DNA of 64,000 nucleotides from Spirosoma sp. KUDC1026 (GCF_013375035.1 NZ_CP056032.1:3656001-3720000); one strand, 5' to 3'; counted from the stretch's first letter, positions 1-9,089 are shown. Translations and numbers: made by a program. Notes: generated by a model from the letters alone, not told the origin.

Positions 1-27
1 CGCTATCGACTGATAGCGGCTTTTTTT
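1..27 (+). terminator. Intrinsic terminator of a gene left of the window
   Basis: The arms CGCTATC and GATAGCG enclose the loop GACT and are followed by GC and seven T residues. The stem may extend beyond the left edge. It would end transcription of a plus-strand gene that is not in the window. Confidence 0.75.
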
Positions 28-107
28 ATGTCCTTTCTTGATGTCTCCTATGCACCGGCCAAAGCAACGACGCTGGCTGGTCGCGTTTAGAGACTGCGAT
101 AATTGCG

Positions 108-1306
108 TTAACGTAGTCGGGCTAATTGCATGTCTAACGTATCTCGTCGGAAAACACTGCGAAGTCGCATCGTTTTGGCGGTCCGGTTGCTGATTGTAGC
201 CCGTAGCGTATCGGCCGCTTTCGGATCTTTCTGACCTGTATAGACTAGAACTTGCAGACTGTTTTTCAGACTATCAAATTCGTAAGCACCCCGCAGGCTC
301 TCGGTAGGTTCGTATCGGTAAGGGTTGGGGCTAAATGCGCACCCCTGCCAACCCGCAAAATACACTCGATTCCAGGCTGTTGTGTCGGTTAGCCAGGCAT
401 TACTTGGCACTACCTTCCCATTACGGACCATTGTTTCGACTTTCCAGGTGCCTTTAAGGACTGCTTCGTTGGGGCGGGAAGCAATGGCCCATTTGATAAA
501 GGCAAACGCGATCGCAATAGGGAGAACCCGAATCGCATGTTTGACCCAGTTACGGCCTAGCGTAACCGGTGGCAGATGGTCAACCAAATCCCAGAACGTA
601 GCCTTGAGTTTGTCCCAGTCAACAGCTAGAAAAAATACGAGTCCCAGCGTAAAAACAACTGAATTGAAAAAGGCACCAGATGCAATGCTATAGAAGACAT
701 TGATAAGGATAATGTTGACCATCACAGCAATACCATGACGCCGAGCAACGTCGTTCGTCGATAGAGCAGTAGGACCGAACCAACAATCTGAATGAGCCCA
801 AGAATAACGGACAGTGTATACGAATACCCAAAATAATACCAGGTTAACCCAAAGCCGTTCACTTCGCCCAGCGGCATGTCGAGTCGGTAGCTGGGGGATT
901 GAAACTGTGTTTTCAGAATTTTGGCGAAGCCATAGGTTGAGATGGACAAGGCCAGCCAGTACCGGATAATGGCCTGTAGCCAGGCATGACGTATACTACT
1001 GTTTACAGGCTGGTTCAGGAAACGCAAGAATGGAAGACGGCTACTGGCGGGATGGACATCAGTTGGGTCCGTATTGACTCGCTCGCGTCGTTGCCAGACT
1101 ATTGTATAAACTGCGCTGATAGTCAATGAGATAATCAGAATGCCTGGCAGCATGTAGTCGAAATACTGACCAAATGTCTGCCAGAAAGACTGAGGTAACA
1201 GCTCCAGCGGCATCATCAGGATGTTGAGGATGGCGATGGCTGCCAGAAAGCATTCGCAGCATTTGAAAAACCAGCTCGTACGGGAATAGCGTGTAGAGGG
1301 TGTCAT
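108..1306 (-). pseudogene. DoxX-like membrane protein, frameshifted
   Basis: Two minus-strand frames together encode one DoxX-like protein. The first (1306 down to 722, about 194 aa from the ATG at 1306) has several hydrophobic helices and ends ...LLGVMVLL then TGA. The second (725 or 722 down to 108, about 204 aa) begins VMVNIILINVFY, has two or three more helices, then a soluble C-terminal part with VRNGK and LTDTT motifs. In related Bacteroidota proteins of about 430 aa, as I remember them, these parts are continuous, with LLP-V-M at the junction. Restoring two bases between CTG and TGTGATG would give L-P-V-M and fuse the frames. The frames overlap by only a few bases, which could be mistaken for translational coupling. 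A start upstream of 1306 would run into the terminator at 1421-1475. Either a genuine pseudogene or a sequencing error. Confidence 0.8.
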
Positions 1307-1420
1307 GAGTGAGGCAGATAAAACGGTGTAGCCGTGTTCAGGGTTGGTCAATATACCAACCTGTGAATCGCGTACAAGCAGGCTTTTATCTAACGGAAAC
1401 CAGCGACAGCTACTCACATA

Positions 1421-1475
1421 AAAAAGGAGTTTAGTCGAGTAAGTACCTCTTGCTTACCCGACTAAACTCCTTTTT
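1421..1475 (-). terminator. Terminator of the helicase gene
   Basis: Long imperfect hairpin: AAAAAGGAGTTTAGTCG pairs with CGACTAAACTCCTTTTT. It has A and T runs on both sides, so it can work in both directions. It lies just after the helicase stop at 1506 and before the DoxX-like gene, both on the minus strand. Confidence 0.85.
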
Positions 1476-1505
1476 GCGTAACGCTATGAAAGAAGCGTAG
1501 GCAAA

Positions 1506-3404
1506 TTACATCCATTCCCAGGCGCTCTGGTACGCATTAAGTGACTCGGCGTATGTGATAAAGTCGGCGTAGAAAGGAAGTCCCGCCAACGTAGCGCTAT
1601 CACCAATGATGACCAGTTTCTTTCGGGCGCGGGTCATGGCGACATTCATCCGGCGAACGTCGGCCAGGAACCCAATTTCGGCTTGCGCATTACTGCGGGT
1701 CATGGAAATATACACAATATCGCGCTCCTGACCCTGAAAACTGTCGATGGTATTGACCGCAATGCGTGACCGATACGGTTGCAGGGACGTAGCGTGCGCT
1801 AACTGCTCATTCAGAACGCTCAGTTGCTGCTTATAAGGAGATATAACAGCAATACTGGGGAACGATGCGGGTGAATAATGCTGGCTCAATTCCTCGGTTA
1901 GCTGAGCTAGGTGCCGAATCAGTAAGGCGGCTTCTTCGGGGTTTGTTGAACTCGTACCGTCCAGCTTTTCGTCGAAACCGCAACCGGCCGTGTCAATGAA
2001 TACCAGTGAACTGTCGCCCGGAAAGAGTGTATGTGTCGCTACGGACGTGTGCGCCCGTAGCTGATTCTGATAGAATGTCTGCGAGGAATACCCCATGATG
2101 TGTTCGTGCATCCGATATTGCTCCTCGAGCAGTGTAACGGCTTCGGGATGCAGGGCCACGCTTTTTTCCAGTAAGGTGGTACTAAGCCCTTTACGGGCGG
2201 CTTCGTTTGATTTGATGGTTGGTGATAACTGGCAGTGATCTCCAGCCAGAATAAGTTTCTGGCCTTTAAGAATCGGAATCCAGCAGGCTGGTTCCAGTGC
2301 CTGCCCCGCTTCATCAATAACAACGGTATGGAAATCAAGATCCCGGATTGTGTAGTTAACCGAACCGACAAGAGTGGCCGTAATAACCTGGGCGCGCGTA
2401 ATTAGGTCGTCAATAATGTATTGCTCTGTGTTGGTTACGTCCTTCATAATTCGGTGCGCTTCGTCAAACAAGGCTTTACGTTGTTCGCGCTCAGCTTTAC
2501 CAAAATTACGCTTGTACTTGTGCGCCATATTTTTAAATTCAGCAGCCTGCTTTTTGAGCTTCTTGGCTTCCTTCATCTGCGGATGCTCACTCATTTTGTG
2601 ATCCAGGGTGAGCGCCGTCAGCCGGTCGGATACACGGGCCGGGTTACCTATTCGCAGTACGTTCAATCCCTGCTCATGCAGCTTTTCGCTGAGTAGATCC
2701 ACGGCGGTGTTGCTGGGGGCTACCACCAGAATTCGTTGTTGATCCCGCTGAACAAGCGCTTTGATGGCCTGAACCAGCGTTGTGGTCTTGCCCGTACCAG
2801 GAGGGCCGTGGACAATAGCCAGCTCATTAGCCGCCAGAATGTTGCCTACTGCCCGAAGCTGACTGGGATTTAATTGTGGGATAGCGGGCGTGGTGAGCTG
2901 GGTATGAAAACTAGGCTCATGTTCGCCAACCAGAATACTAACCAGCCGGTTTTTCTTGGTTTCGGCGAGCGTATTAGCTTCTTTCAGAGCCACCTGCATC
3001 TCGTCGTAAGTGGTATCGTCGAACAGGAGTTCAATACCTAATTTACCATCCCGCGACCAGTCAGGTAATTCATCCGTGCGCAGAGTAATCTTGAGCCGGT
3101 TACCACTCTGATAAGAAATAGTCCCTTCAACCCGGTCTGTTTTAGGATCGTGGTTGCTGAAAAACAGCGCGGGCATACCGGCCCGGAATTGATGCGATAT
3201 GTCCTGGTGGGTTGTACGTTCTAGTTCTACGGTCAGGTAATCGCCCCGGCTTAGTTCAGAGCCCCGGATGGCAATGGGATACCAGACAAGTCCATTTGCC
3301 CGGCGCTCGGTAATCGAGGTTGACTCGGTCAGGCGACGGTACTGATCGCTGTCCTCCCTGCGTTCAATCGTTAACAATTCCAGCAGTCTGGTAAAATACT
3401 CCAT
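1506..3404 (-). CDS. SF1 DNA/RNA helicase, IGHMBP2/DNA2-NAM7 type
   Basis: Superfamily 1 helicase of about 632 aa, cytoplasmic, expected to unwind DNA or RNA with ATP. Motif I is HGPPGTGKTT near residue 200. Motif II is VVIDEAGQALEP, followed by GDHCQLSPTI (III) and EEQYRMHEHI (IV). Motif V is NTIDSFQGQERDIVYIS and motif VI is NVAMTRARKKLVIIGD. The N-terminal 170 residues resemble the beta-barrel domain of IGHMBP2-like bacterial helicases. A short charged helical stretch lies between the motif I and II regions. An upstream TTG at 3410 is in frame, but the ATG at 3404 is the more likely start. It is a single-gene unit ending in the hairpin at 1421-1475. The helicase family is clear; the substrate is not. 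Confidence 0.93.
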   Translation of the reverse strand: MEYFTRLLELLTIERREDSDQYRRLTESTSITERRANGLVWYPIAIRGSELSRGDYLTVELERTTHQDISHQFRAGMPALFFSNHDPKTDRVEGTISYQSGNRLKITLRTDELPDWSRDGKLGIELLFDDTTYDEMQVALKEANTLAETKKNRLVSILVGEHEPSFHTQLTTPAIPQLNPSQLRAVGNILAANELAIVHGPPGTGKTTTLVQAIKALVQRDQQRILVVAPSNTAVDLLSEKLHEQGLNVLRIGNPARVSDRLTALTLDHKMSEHPQMKEAKKLKKQAAEFKNMAHKYKRNFGKAEREQRKALFDEAHRIMKDVTNTEQYIIDDLITRAQVITATLVGSVNYTIRDLDFHTVVIDEAGQALEPACWIPILKGQKLILAGDHCQLSPTIKSNEAARKGLSTTLLEKSVALHPEAVTLLEEQYRMHEHIMGYSSQTFYQNQLRAHTSVATHTLFPGDSSLVFIDTAGCGFDEKLDGTSSTNPEEAALLIRHLAQLTEELSQHYSPASFPSIAVISPYKQQLSVLNEQLAHATSLQPYRSRIAVNTIDSFQGQERDIVYISMTRSNAQAEIGFLADVRRMNVAMTRARKKLVIIGDSATLAGLPFYADFITYAESLNAYQSAWEWM

Positions 3405-3607
3405 GCACAAAGGTAACGCAATTTGGGGCGGTCAGGCGACGCAATTGATTGCTGGTACCGGCTAAAACCGGCCGTTTGGGCTATAAATATCCGTTAAGTT
3501 ATCGGTGTTTACGTTACTGAGAAAACCCGTAGCAGATAAGGGGGCGGATTCTTATTTCATACATAAAATAATGGTAAATTCGCTTATTAACTACGTACAC
3601 CGCGTAT

Positions 3608-4090
3608 ATGCCATCGATAAAGGAAACATCAATTCAAACTAATTTCAGACGGGCTAAAATTCTGGTTATTGAAGATAATGAAGATCATTGGCAGTTGATC
3701 AAAAATGCGTTACAGCAGTATCTGAGTGAAGTAGCTCCCGTTTGGGTAGCTTCAGCTCAGCAAGCCCTGGCATTACTGAATGATTGGGGGCAGGAGGAAT
3801 GGGAAGTGCCTAAACTGATCCTGCAGGATTTGTATCTCCCTACCCGGGAAGAGGGGTGGAACCTATTGCAGCAAATCAAGGCGCTTCCGGCACCCTGTAG
3901 CCAGATTCCGGTTGTGATGTTCAGCGCTTCCAACGAAACTGACGACATCAACGAAACCTACCTACGGGGTAGTGCATCGTATCTGGTCAAACCGGTTACG
4001 TTTTCGGAATGGGCGGCTTATTTTCAGGAATTACGCTCGTATTGGTGGGAAACGGTTAGTCTGCCACCAATGCGGTTTTCAACGTTGTAA
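3608..4090 (+). CDS. Stand-alone response-regulator receiver protein
   Basis: A 160-aa protein consisting almost wholly of one CheY-like receiver domain (about residues 16-145). The acidic pair is E22/D23 in VIEDNED, the phospho-acceptor is D74 in LQDLYLP, the switch serine is S106 in MFSAS, and the lysine is K128 in YLVKP. All catalytic residues are present, so it should be phosphorylated by a histidine kinase. There is no output domain, so it probably acts through protein contacts, like Rcp1-type single-domain regulators. No kinase gene is adjacent. It is convergent with the LytTR-receiver gene at 4116-4940, with a gap of only 25 bases. Confidence 0.92.
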   Translation: MPSIKETSIQTNFRRAKILVIEDNEDHWQLIKNALQQYLSEVAPVWVASAQQALALLNDWGQEEWEVPKLILQDLYLPTREEGWNLLQQIKALPAPCSQIPVVMFSASNETDDINETYLRGSASYLVKPVTFSEWAAYFQELRSYWWETVSLPPMRFSTL

Positions 4091-4115
4091 ACTACTCAGA
4101 AACCGGCGGGGAGGG

Positions 4116-4940
4116 CTACTGTGGGCGTGCCTGGCCCATTGTCTGATGATAGGTGGGCAGCGCTACCGCACGCAGCCAGAAATTACAGGCTCGTTCAATG
4201 ATAGCGGTGAGGGTTGGGGACTGGCTGGCAATGGCAATAACGGAGTTAGCCTGAAGGGCATAACCAGCCAGTACCGACTCATCTCTGGGCTGTACCAGCA
4301 GAATCACCGGGATATAGTTCAGCTGACGACTGGCTTTTAGCTGCTGAAGAACCCGGAGTCGTTCCTGCGTAGCGGTGCGGGCATCGAGGAATAACAAAGC
4401 GGGAAGCTCGCTGACTGGTAACTGGCTGAGAACGGCAATCAGATTGGTGCTCTGATTTAAAACATGAAAATGATGAGACTGCCAGCGATCGCTGAAGGCG
4501 GCTTTGGTCAGTTCGTTATTTCGGCTGTCGTCTGAAACCAGCATCACGTAAGGTTTCAGGGTAGAAGGGGGGGGCAGGGGCCGCTTAACGGTTACCTGTT
4601 CCGGAGTGACGGTTGGGCTGATCGCAACCTGCGTTTGCAGAGCACCAACGACATCAGGCCAACGCCGGCGGCTTATCGGAAATACGTCACCCGTCGTCAG
4701 TCGGATTTCCCCCGACATTTTGGGGCGAGGGGGCTGGTGCAGGCTTTGTACGCAGGCCGGGTTAATCAGAATCGTTTTATGAACCCGCACAAAACCGGGC
4801 AGCAGCGTCTCCAGATAACTGATTGGTTTTGCCAGTAGCTTCTTCTGGCCGTCGCGGAAATGAAGCCAGCAATAATTGTTGGCACCGGCAAAGTAGGCAA
4901 TGAGGTCGGGATGTTGCAGGGCGGGCTTTATAACACTCAT
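4116..4940 (-). CDS. LytTR DNA-binding protein with a C-terminal degenerate receiver
   Basis: A 274-aa predicted transcription regulator with an unusual domain order. Residues 5-100 are a LytTR DNA-binding domain (LETLLPGFVRVHKTILIN near 43-60, then an ISRRRW end). A proline-rich linker follows (about 105-128). Residues 130-250 then have a receiver fold with D137/D138 and a potential acceptor D186 in LLFLDART. The usual Thr/Ser position reads ILLVQ, and the conserved Lys-Pro is missing (IAIASQSP), so phosphorylation signalling is doubtful. Typical LytR/AlgR proteins have the receiver first. The linker is encoded partly by a run of eight C residues on the coding strand (4567-4574 on plus). It is convergent with the receiver protein at 3608-4090. 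Target genes are unknown. Confidence 0.85.
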   Translation of the reverse strand: MSVIKPALQHPDLIAYFAGANNYCWLHFRDGQKKLLAKPISYLETLLPGFVRVHKTILINPACVQSLHQPPRPKMSGEIRLTTGDVFPISRRRWPDVVGALQTQVAISPTVTPEQVTVKRPLPPPSTLKPYVMLVSDDSRNNELTKAAFSDRWQSHHFHVLNQSTNLIAVLSQLPVSELPALLFLDARTATQERLRVLQQLKASRQLNYIPVILLVQPRDESVLAGYALQANSVIAIASQSPTLTAIIERACNFWLRAVALPTYHQTMGQARPQ

Positions 4941-5068
4941 AAGTAACTTAAGGGCAGTTGACCCACGGGCAACCCGGGGTCAAACGTAGGGAGACAGATA
5001 AAAAGACAACAGGAATGCCGGCGTAAAGTTGCTCGAATGGAGGAGAACCGATTCGATGCCAGTAAATA

Positions 5069-5108
5069 GTGAGGATACGGAACTACTACGCCGTATCCTC
5101 ACGCTTTT
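5069..5108 (-). terminator. Hairpin after the GH2 gene
   Basis: A perfect 12-bp stem, GTGAGGATACGG with CCGTATCCTCAC, around a 10-nt loop. It lies 46 bases after the GH2 stop on the minus strand. The T-rich tail is weak on that side (TATTTACT) and somewhat better on plus (GCTTTT). Confidence 0.6.
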
Positions 5109-5147
5109 AGGCCCAATGTGACATCTGTTTGGCGACCTGCCGGTTTA

Positions 5148-6992
5148 CTATTTGAGGAGGATTGGATGGGCAGACCTGGAATTGAGAAGTCCGGCAGGCA
5201 CATCCAGTTCACCCGTATGCGGATCGATCAGGCCGTTACGTTCATCTTCGATGTTGGTGGCCTGCGTGTAGATGTCCCCCGCAATAGGGTGCTTCCGCAA
5301 TTCTTCCTTAAACAGCCGGATGCGATCGGCACGGTCTCCAGCTTCGTCGGGACCTCCATAATTCACAAAGCCAAAACCGCCCCACTCGCTGACAATCAGC
5401 GGCAGCTGACCTCGGTAGAAAAACGGATCGCCCACCACCAGCGGGAAGGCCGCAACGCCCAGCAATTCCCCCGCCACCAGGCGTTCCAGCAGCTCCCGCC
5501 AGCGGTTTAGATCGGGGGTATAAAGGTGAGCAGTCAGCAAATCTGATTTCAGACGCCCTTCGTAAGAAATATGGTGCCAGCCGTCGTTATCAACCACTAG
5601 GAACTGGGGATAAGCCAATTGCATATAGTGGTACGTGTCAACGATATATCGGCGGGTTTCAGGGTTAGTGGCAATATCTTCGGCACCCCAGTCTTCGTTG
5701 TACAGGCTCCAGATCACAACCGAAGGGTGCGTTCCAATGAGCGCTACCATGCGTTGCAGTTCAGCCTGGTGATTGGTCCGGCTAAGCGCCGTCGATACAT
5801 GCGGGCTGGGAACTTCAACCCACAGGAGCAGACCCAGTTCGTCGGCCAGGTTATAGATCCGCGGATCAACCCCGGCAATGTGAACCCGGACCAGGTTGCA
5901 CCCCAGTTCTTTCATCGACCGCATGTGCTGCTGTATCTCTTCGAACGTAGCCGTTCCGGGCTGGTACAGGATGCCATCGAGGTAAACCGGTTCATTGTTC
6001 AGGTAGATATGACGTCCGCGGGATTCAATTTTACGCAGGCCGAAATGGGTTTCAATCTGTGCCGCGTAACCCGTATTGTCGATAAGCTGCGCGACGAGTT
6101 TGTAGCGTACGGGTGTTTCGGGAGACCATAGCTGCGCGTCTTCAAGATCCAGAACAAGCCGCTGCTGTTTCTGCCCGGCGTCCAGTCGGATCGGATAGTC
6201 AGACGTCGCCATTGGAACCGGATCGCCCATTGCAAAAGCCTGAAGGCGAATGATATAGTCGCCCGGATCATGGATACGCGTAGTTAGTGTAAAGCGAACC
6301 AGCTGGTCCTCCACAATGCTCACAACACCCACTCTGGACCGGAGCCGGTTCCGTTCCACCGTTTCGATCCAGATACTCCGGACGGCGCCCGTGTAGGTCT
6401 GATACCAGATACCACCCCGCTTGAATACGTGCGATTCCTGCTTTCCCCGGGGAATTTCGGCATCCATCGTATCGGCAATCCGTACCGTGAGCCGGTTTGT
6501 TTCCCGGAGCCATTCGTCGGGCAGCTCGTACGAGAAGGACGTATATTCTCCGAGGTGAACGTCCTCATTTTCGATGGTGTGCAACAGATGTCCGTTGAGC
6601 CAGACGCGCGTTTCATACCCGCAGGCCCCGAACGTAAGCTGAATCAGGGACTGCGCCTGTGAGCCGCTGCGGGCGGGAAGGGTGAATTCACGTTCGTACC
6701 AGGCTACCACTTTATCCTGCCAGCCCGCTGGCGTCAACTGGCCCCGGGCCTGGGCCATGTGGTCCTCGATGGAACCTGGCCAGTGAACCGTACCGTCGAA
6801 TGTATGACCGACAAACCAGCGATCTGTTAATCCAAGATCGTCAGGGTCAAGGGAAAATTGCCACTCGCCGTCAAGCAGCAGATAGTTGTTCGGTCGGAGA
6901 ACGGCTCTGGGGAGCTGGTTGACGGGTTCGGCCAAACCATCGGTTTCGGGGCGGCTGGCTGATAAGCCCGTGTTGGGTTGCTTGGGTTCCAT
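5148..6992 (-). CDS. Glycoside hydrolase family 2 protein (beta-glycosidase)
   Basis: A 614-aa GH2-family enzyme, expected to hydrolyse terminal beta-linked galactose, glucuronic acid or mannose; the sequence does not decide which. Residues 30-215 form the jelly-roll sugar-binding domain, 216-320 the immunoglobulin-like domain and 325-600 the TIM barrel. The acid/base is E433 in WSLYNEDWG and the nucleophile E536 in IVSEWGG, both in the right family context. There is no clear signal peptide; the protein begins MEPKQPNTGL, so it may be cytoplasmic. It is shorter than LacZ (about 1,000 aa) and close in size to beta-glucuronidases (about 600 aa). It stands alone, with no transporter or susC/D pair nearby, so it is not part of a visible polysaccharide-utilisation locus. 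Confidence 0.9.
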   Translation of the reverse strand: MEPKQPNTGLSASRPETDGLAEPVNQLPRAVLRPNNYLLLDGEWQFSLDPDDLGLTDRWFVGHTFDGTVHWPGSIEDHMAQARGQLTPAGWQDKVVAWYEREFTLPARSGSQAQSLIQLTFGACGYETRVWLNGHLLHTIENEDVHLGEYTSFSYELPDEWLRETNRLTVRIADTMDAEIPRGKQESHVFKRGGIWYQTYTGAVRSIWIETVERNRLRSRVGVVSIVEDQLVRFTLTTRIHDPGDYIIRLQAFAMGDPVPMATSDYPIRLDAGQKQQRLVLDLEDAQLWSPETPVRYKLVAQLIDNTGYAAQIETHFGLRKIESRGRHIYLNNEPVYLDGILYQPGTATFEEIQQHMRSMKELGCNLVRVHIAGVDPRIYNLADELGLLLWVEVPSPHVSTALSRTNHQAELQRMVALIGTHPSVVIWSLYNEDWGAEDIATNPETRRYIVDTYHYMQLAYPQFLVVDNDGWHHISYEGRLKSDLLTAHLYTPDLNRWRELLERLVAGELLGVAAFPLVVGDPFFYRGQLPLIVSEWGGFGFVNYGGPDEAGDRADRIRLFKEELRKHPIAGDIYTQATNIEDERNGLIDPHTGELDVPAGLLNSRSAHPILLK

Positions 6993-7218
6993 ACTGGTTC
7001 AGGAAAATTGAAAACGGCAGGGAGCGTACTGGTCCTGACGAGAGTGATGTCTTCAGTAAACCAACCACCTGCGTTCGCAAAGGTTGCCAGCAAATGAGTG
7101 TACTTGAGGCAAAGGTCTGTTAATCAGTGAATAAAATGCTGGGTAAGTCGGTCCTGTAGGTAGTAGGCGCATATTCCGAATGAGGTTGTAGTTTTACCCG
7201 AGATTTATTACGCTACGT

Positions 7219-7785
7219 ATGGAGTATTTTAACCAGATGTTTGCCCCGTCTGATACCCTGCCGGACTGCTGGAACGGACAGGATTTTGAACAATGTACGT
7301 TTCGAAACCTGGATTTATCGCGAACCAGTCTGAGCGGGGCTAACTTTATCAACTGCCGGTTTGACGCCTGTGTGCTGACGCAGGCCGAGGTAAAAAACGC
7401 CAAACTCTACGACGTCAATTTTGCGTCCTGTAAACTGATGTACGTTGATTTTGGTGCCTGTAATCCTTTCGGGTTCCACGTAGATTTTGAGGACTGCCAG
7501 CTCGACTACGCCATTTTTCTGGATCGAAAGCTCAAAAAAAGCCGATTTGTTGACTGTTCCCTCCGGGAGGTTCAGTTTCTGAACTGCGATCTGACAGGAA
7601 CTGTATTCGGTCGGTGTAACCTGGAGCTGGCGCGCTTTGAGAAGAATAACCTAAGCCAGGTCGATTTTTCCAGCTCGTATAACCTTGGTCTGGACCCAGA
7701 TGAGAACAAACTGAAAAAGGCCCGCTTCTCCCTGCATAATTTACCCGGTCTATTGAAAAAATACGACCTGATCATTACAGAATAA
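7219..7785 (+). CDS. Pentapeptide-repeat protein
   Basis: A 188-aa protein with repeated A(D/N)LXX-like pentapeptides (for example FRNLDLSRTSLSGANFINC and DLTGTVFGRCNLELARF). It should fold as a right-handed quadrilateral beta-helix. Its size and Cys/Phe-rich repeats resemble the Qnr/MfpA group, which protect gyrase by mimicking DNA, but this is only general similarity and no such role is shown. There is no signal peptide, so it is probably cytoplasmic. It forms a single-gene unit. The C-terminal 25 residues (LHNLPGLLKKYDL) leave the repeat, as is common in chromosomal Qnr-like proteins. Confidence 0.88.
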   Translation: MEYFNQMFAPSDTLPDCWNGQDFEQCTFRNLDLSRTSLSGANFINCRFDACVLTQAEVKNAKLYDVNFASCKLMYVDFGACNPFGFHVDFEDCQLDYAIFLDRKLKKSRFVDCSLREVQFLNCDLTGTVFGRCNLELARFEKNNLSQVDFSSSYNLGLDPDENKLKKARFSLHNLPGLLKKYDLIITE

Positions 7786-7991
7786 GAACCAAGCCCGGTG
7801 CTGAATAAGTACGTGTAAAAACGGCTTATAGGTTATACCGTACTGTCTGACGTAGTTACAGGCGAAGCCGGGCTATCTCAACAGAAATGCCTGGCTTCGG
7901 CTGTACAATAGAAGTAGTAAGAAAGTAATAGACGGCTGCTTTCCCTTGGAATGATGGCTACCTTAGTCGCCAATGTTTTAACCCCGGCTTT

Positions 7992-8222
7992 ATGTTTACC
8001 TTGTTTCTGCGGCACAACGACTATCTCGAAGGTGAGCCACAAATAGTATTGCCGTTTATGCCCACTGCTAACGATTGGCTGGAAATACCCGTCGATGTAC
8101 GACAGAACTTCTGGCCAGGTTGTGCTGAGACACTGTATGTAGCGGAGCGGGAACACCTATTCGACGAGAAGATGCAGTATTACGGCACCCGACTGTATTT
8201 ACAGGATTGGGAGGGGAAATAG
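7992..8222 (+). CDS. Small hypothetical protein
   Basis: A 76-aa predicted protein starting MFTLFLRHNDYLEGEP. It is acidic and aromatic, without signal peptide or membrane segment, and I do not recognise a family. Composition and codon use look like coding sequence (regular third-position bias), and the ATG follows a region without other frames. An antisense frame across the same bases looks less protein-like. An imperfect hairpin at 7863-7899 separates it from the pentapeptide gene, suggesting its own transcript. Confidence 0.5.
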   Translation: MFTLFLRHNDYLEGEPQIVLPFMPTANDWLEIPVDVRQNFWPGCAETLYVAEREHLFDEKMQYYGTRLYLQDWEGK

Positions 8223-8905
8223 CAGATTTTGCCGGTTACTACTTACGTTTTAGCAACTGGCCCATCATTACTAAGTAGGCAGCTACTAACGCGGGACCAT
8301 AAAATCCAGTCTCGAATCGACAAATGTAATCTTAGATATGTATCCACTACCTGGGGCGTTACCTGATCTGGATTTTTTTCAGCTCGACAAACCCCAATCG
8401 AGAAAACAATTCGATTTAGGCCGTCAAGATCAGTTAAAAATTGGTCCATAAGTCTGTGAGTTAGAGGCTTGATGATTTACCTAAACTGAGTACGTGTAAC
8501 TTAGTTTTCTATAATAAGTACTTACTAACCCTTTCATTATACAAACGGATGGTATCCTTTGCTTCGTTTTTTAGAAACTTGCGAACGAGAAAAGGCAGGT
8601 CCGGCTGGTTGACGCAATCACTGATTGGCCAAAATAATAGGTGTCGTTAACCTACAGGAGAGCTATAAGACGCGTGCTGGAGCCGGGGGTACAAGACAAC
8701 GTAGCGGACGCCGTGTAACGGACGCCGTTGCCGGAATCAAGCAATGCCGCTTGTTGGGTGTAAAACCAGAGTAGAAGATAGGAGCCATCAAACAGAGGCT
8801 ACAGAAAAATTTTGGAGGAAAGGCGACAAAGCCACTGGCTGTCCGTATGTTACGCCCAATAAAAAAAGCCGTTACGCATTTCGAACGTAACGGCTTTTGA
8901 CTAGG
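8223..8905. other. Non-coding stretch between the small ORF and tRNA-Met
   Basis: About 680 bases without a convincing gene. A minus-strand frame at 8243-8449 (68 aa) has no recognisable motif and I do not accept it. The decamer CGGACGCCGT occurs twice, four bases apart, near 8703-8727. The tRNA terminator lies at the right end. Confidence 0.6.
8864..8898 (-). terminator. Terminator of tRNA-Met
   Basis: A perfect 13-bp stem, AAAAGCCGTTACG with CGTAACGGCTTTT, with a T-rich tail on the minus strand just after the tRNA. Confidence 0.88.
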
Positions 8906-8979
8906 TAGCGGGGAGCAGGATCGAACTGCCGACCTTAGGGTTATGAATCCTACGCTCTAACCATCTGAGCTACCCCGCC
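8906..8979 (-). tRNA. tRNA with CAU anticodon (tRNA-Met, probably elongator)
   Basis: A 74-nt cloverleaf on the minus strand. The acceptor stem is GGCGGGG with CCCCGCT (first pair G-U), the D-arm contains AGCTCAGATGGTTAGAGC, the anticodon loop is TTCATAA, the T-arm contains GTTCGATCC, and the discriminator is A. CCA is not encoded. The anticodon stem has an A-C pair next to the loop (TAGGA against CCCTA). A CAU anticodon could also be tRNA-Ile2 with a lysidine-modified C, which sequence alone does not exclude. It is flanked by its own promoter and terminator. Confidence 0.95.
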
Positions 8980-8991
8980 GGGTTGATGGCA

Positions 8992-9021
8992 CAAAAGTAG
9001 GCAAAAATTGTCCGGAAGCAA
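8992..9021 (-). promoter_or_regulatory. Promoter of tRNA-Met
   Basis: On the minus strand, TTG (9021-9019), a 19-base spacer and TACTTTTG (8999-8992) match the Bacteroidota primary-sigma consensus TTG-N19-21-TAnnTTTG. Transcription would start about 6-7 bases upstream of the tRNA. Confidence 0.75.
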
Positions 9022-9030
9022 ACAAGCACG

Positions 9031-9062
9031 TTGACTTTCGCAAAAAAAATCGTTTACCTTTG
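9031..9062 (+). promoter_or_regulatory. Promoter of the START-like gene
   Basis: TTG at 9031-9033, a 21-base spacer and TACCTTTG at 9055-9062 match the Bacteroidota consensus. It is back to back with the tRNA promoter, with only nine bases between the two TTG elements. Confidence 0.8.
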
Positions 9063-9089
9063 CTCACACCCCCTTTTTAATTGCCTGAT

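Noticed and set aside
108..1417. Reading the DoxX-like region as two independent, translationally coupled genes with a start at 1417
   Set aside because: The sequence across the junction fits one continuous family protein broken by a two-base shift, and a start at 1417 would fall next to the hairpin at 1421-1475.
3408..3415. TACCTTTG on the minus strand just upstream of the helicase start as its promoter
   Set aside because: It matches TAnnTTTG, but transcription would then start at or after the ATG at 3404, and no TTG lies at the right distance.
8243..8449. A 68-aa minus-strand frame as a gene
   Set aside because: No motif, no clear start signal and irregular composition.
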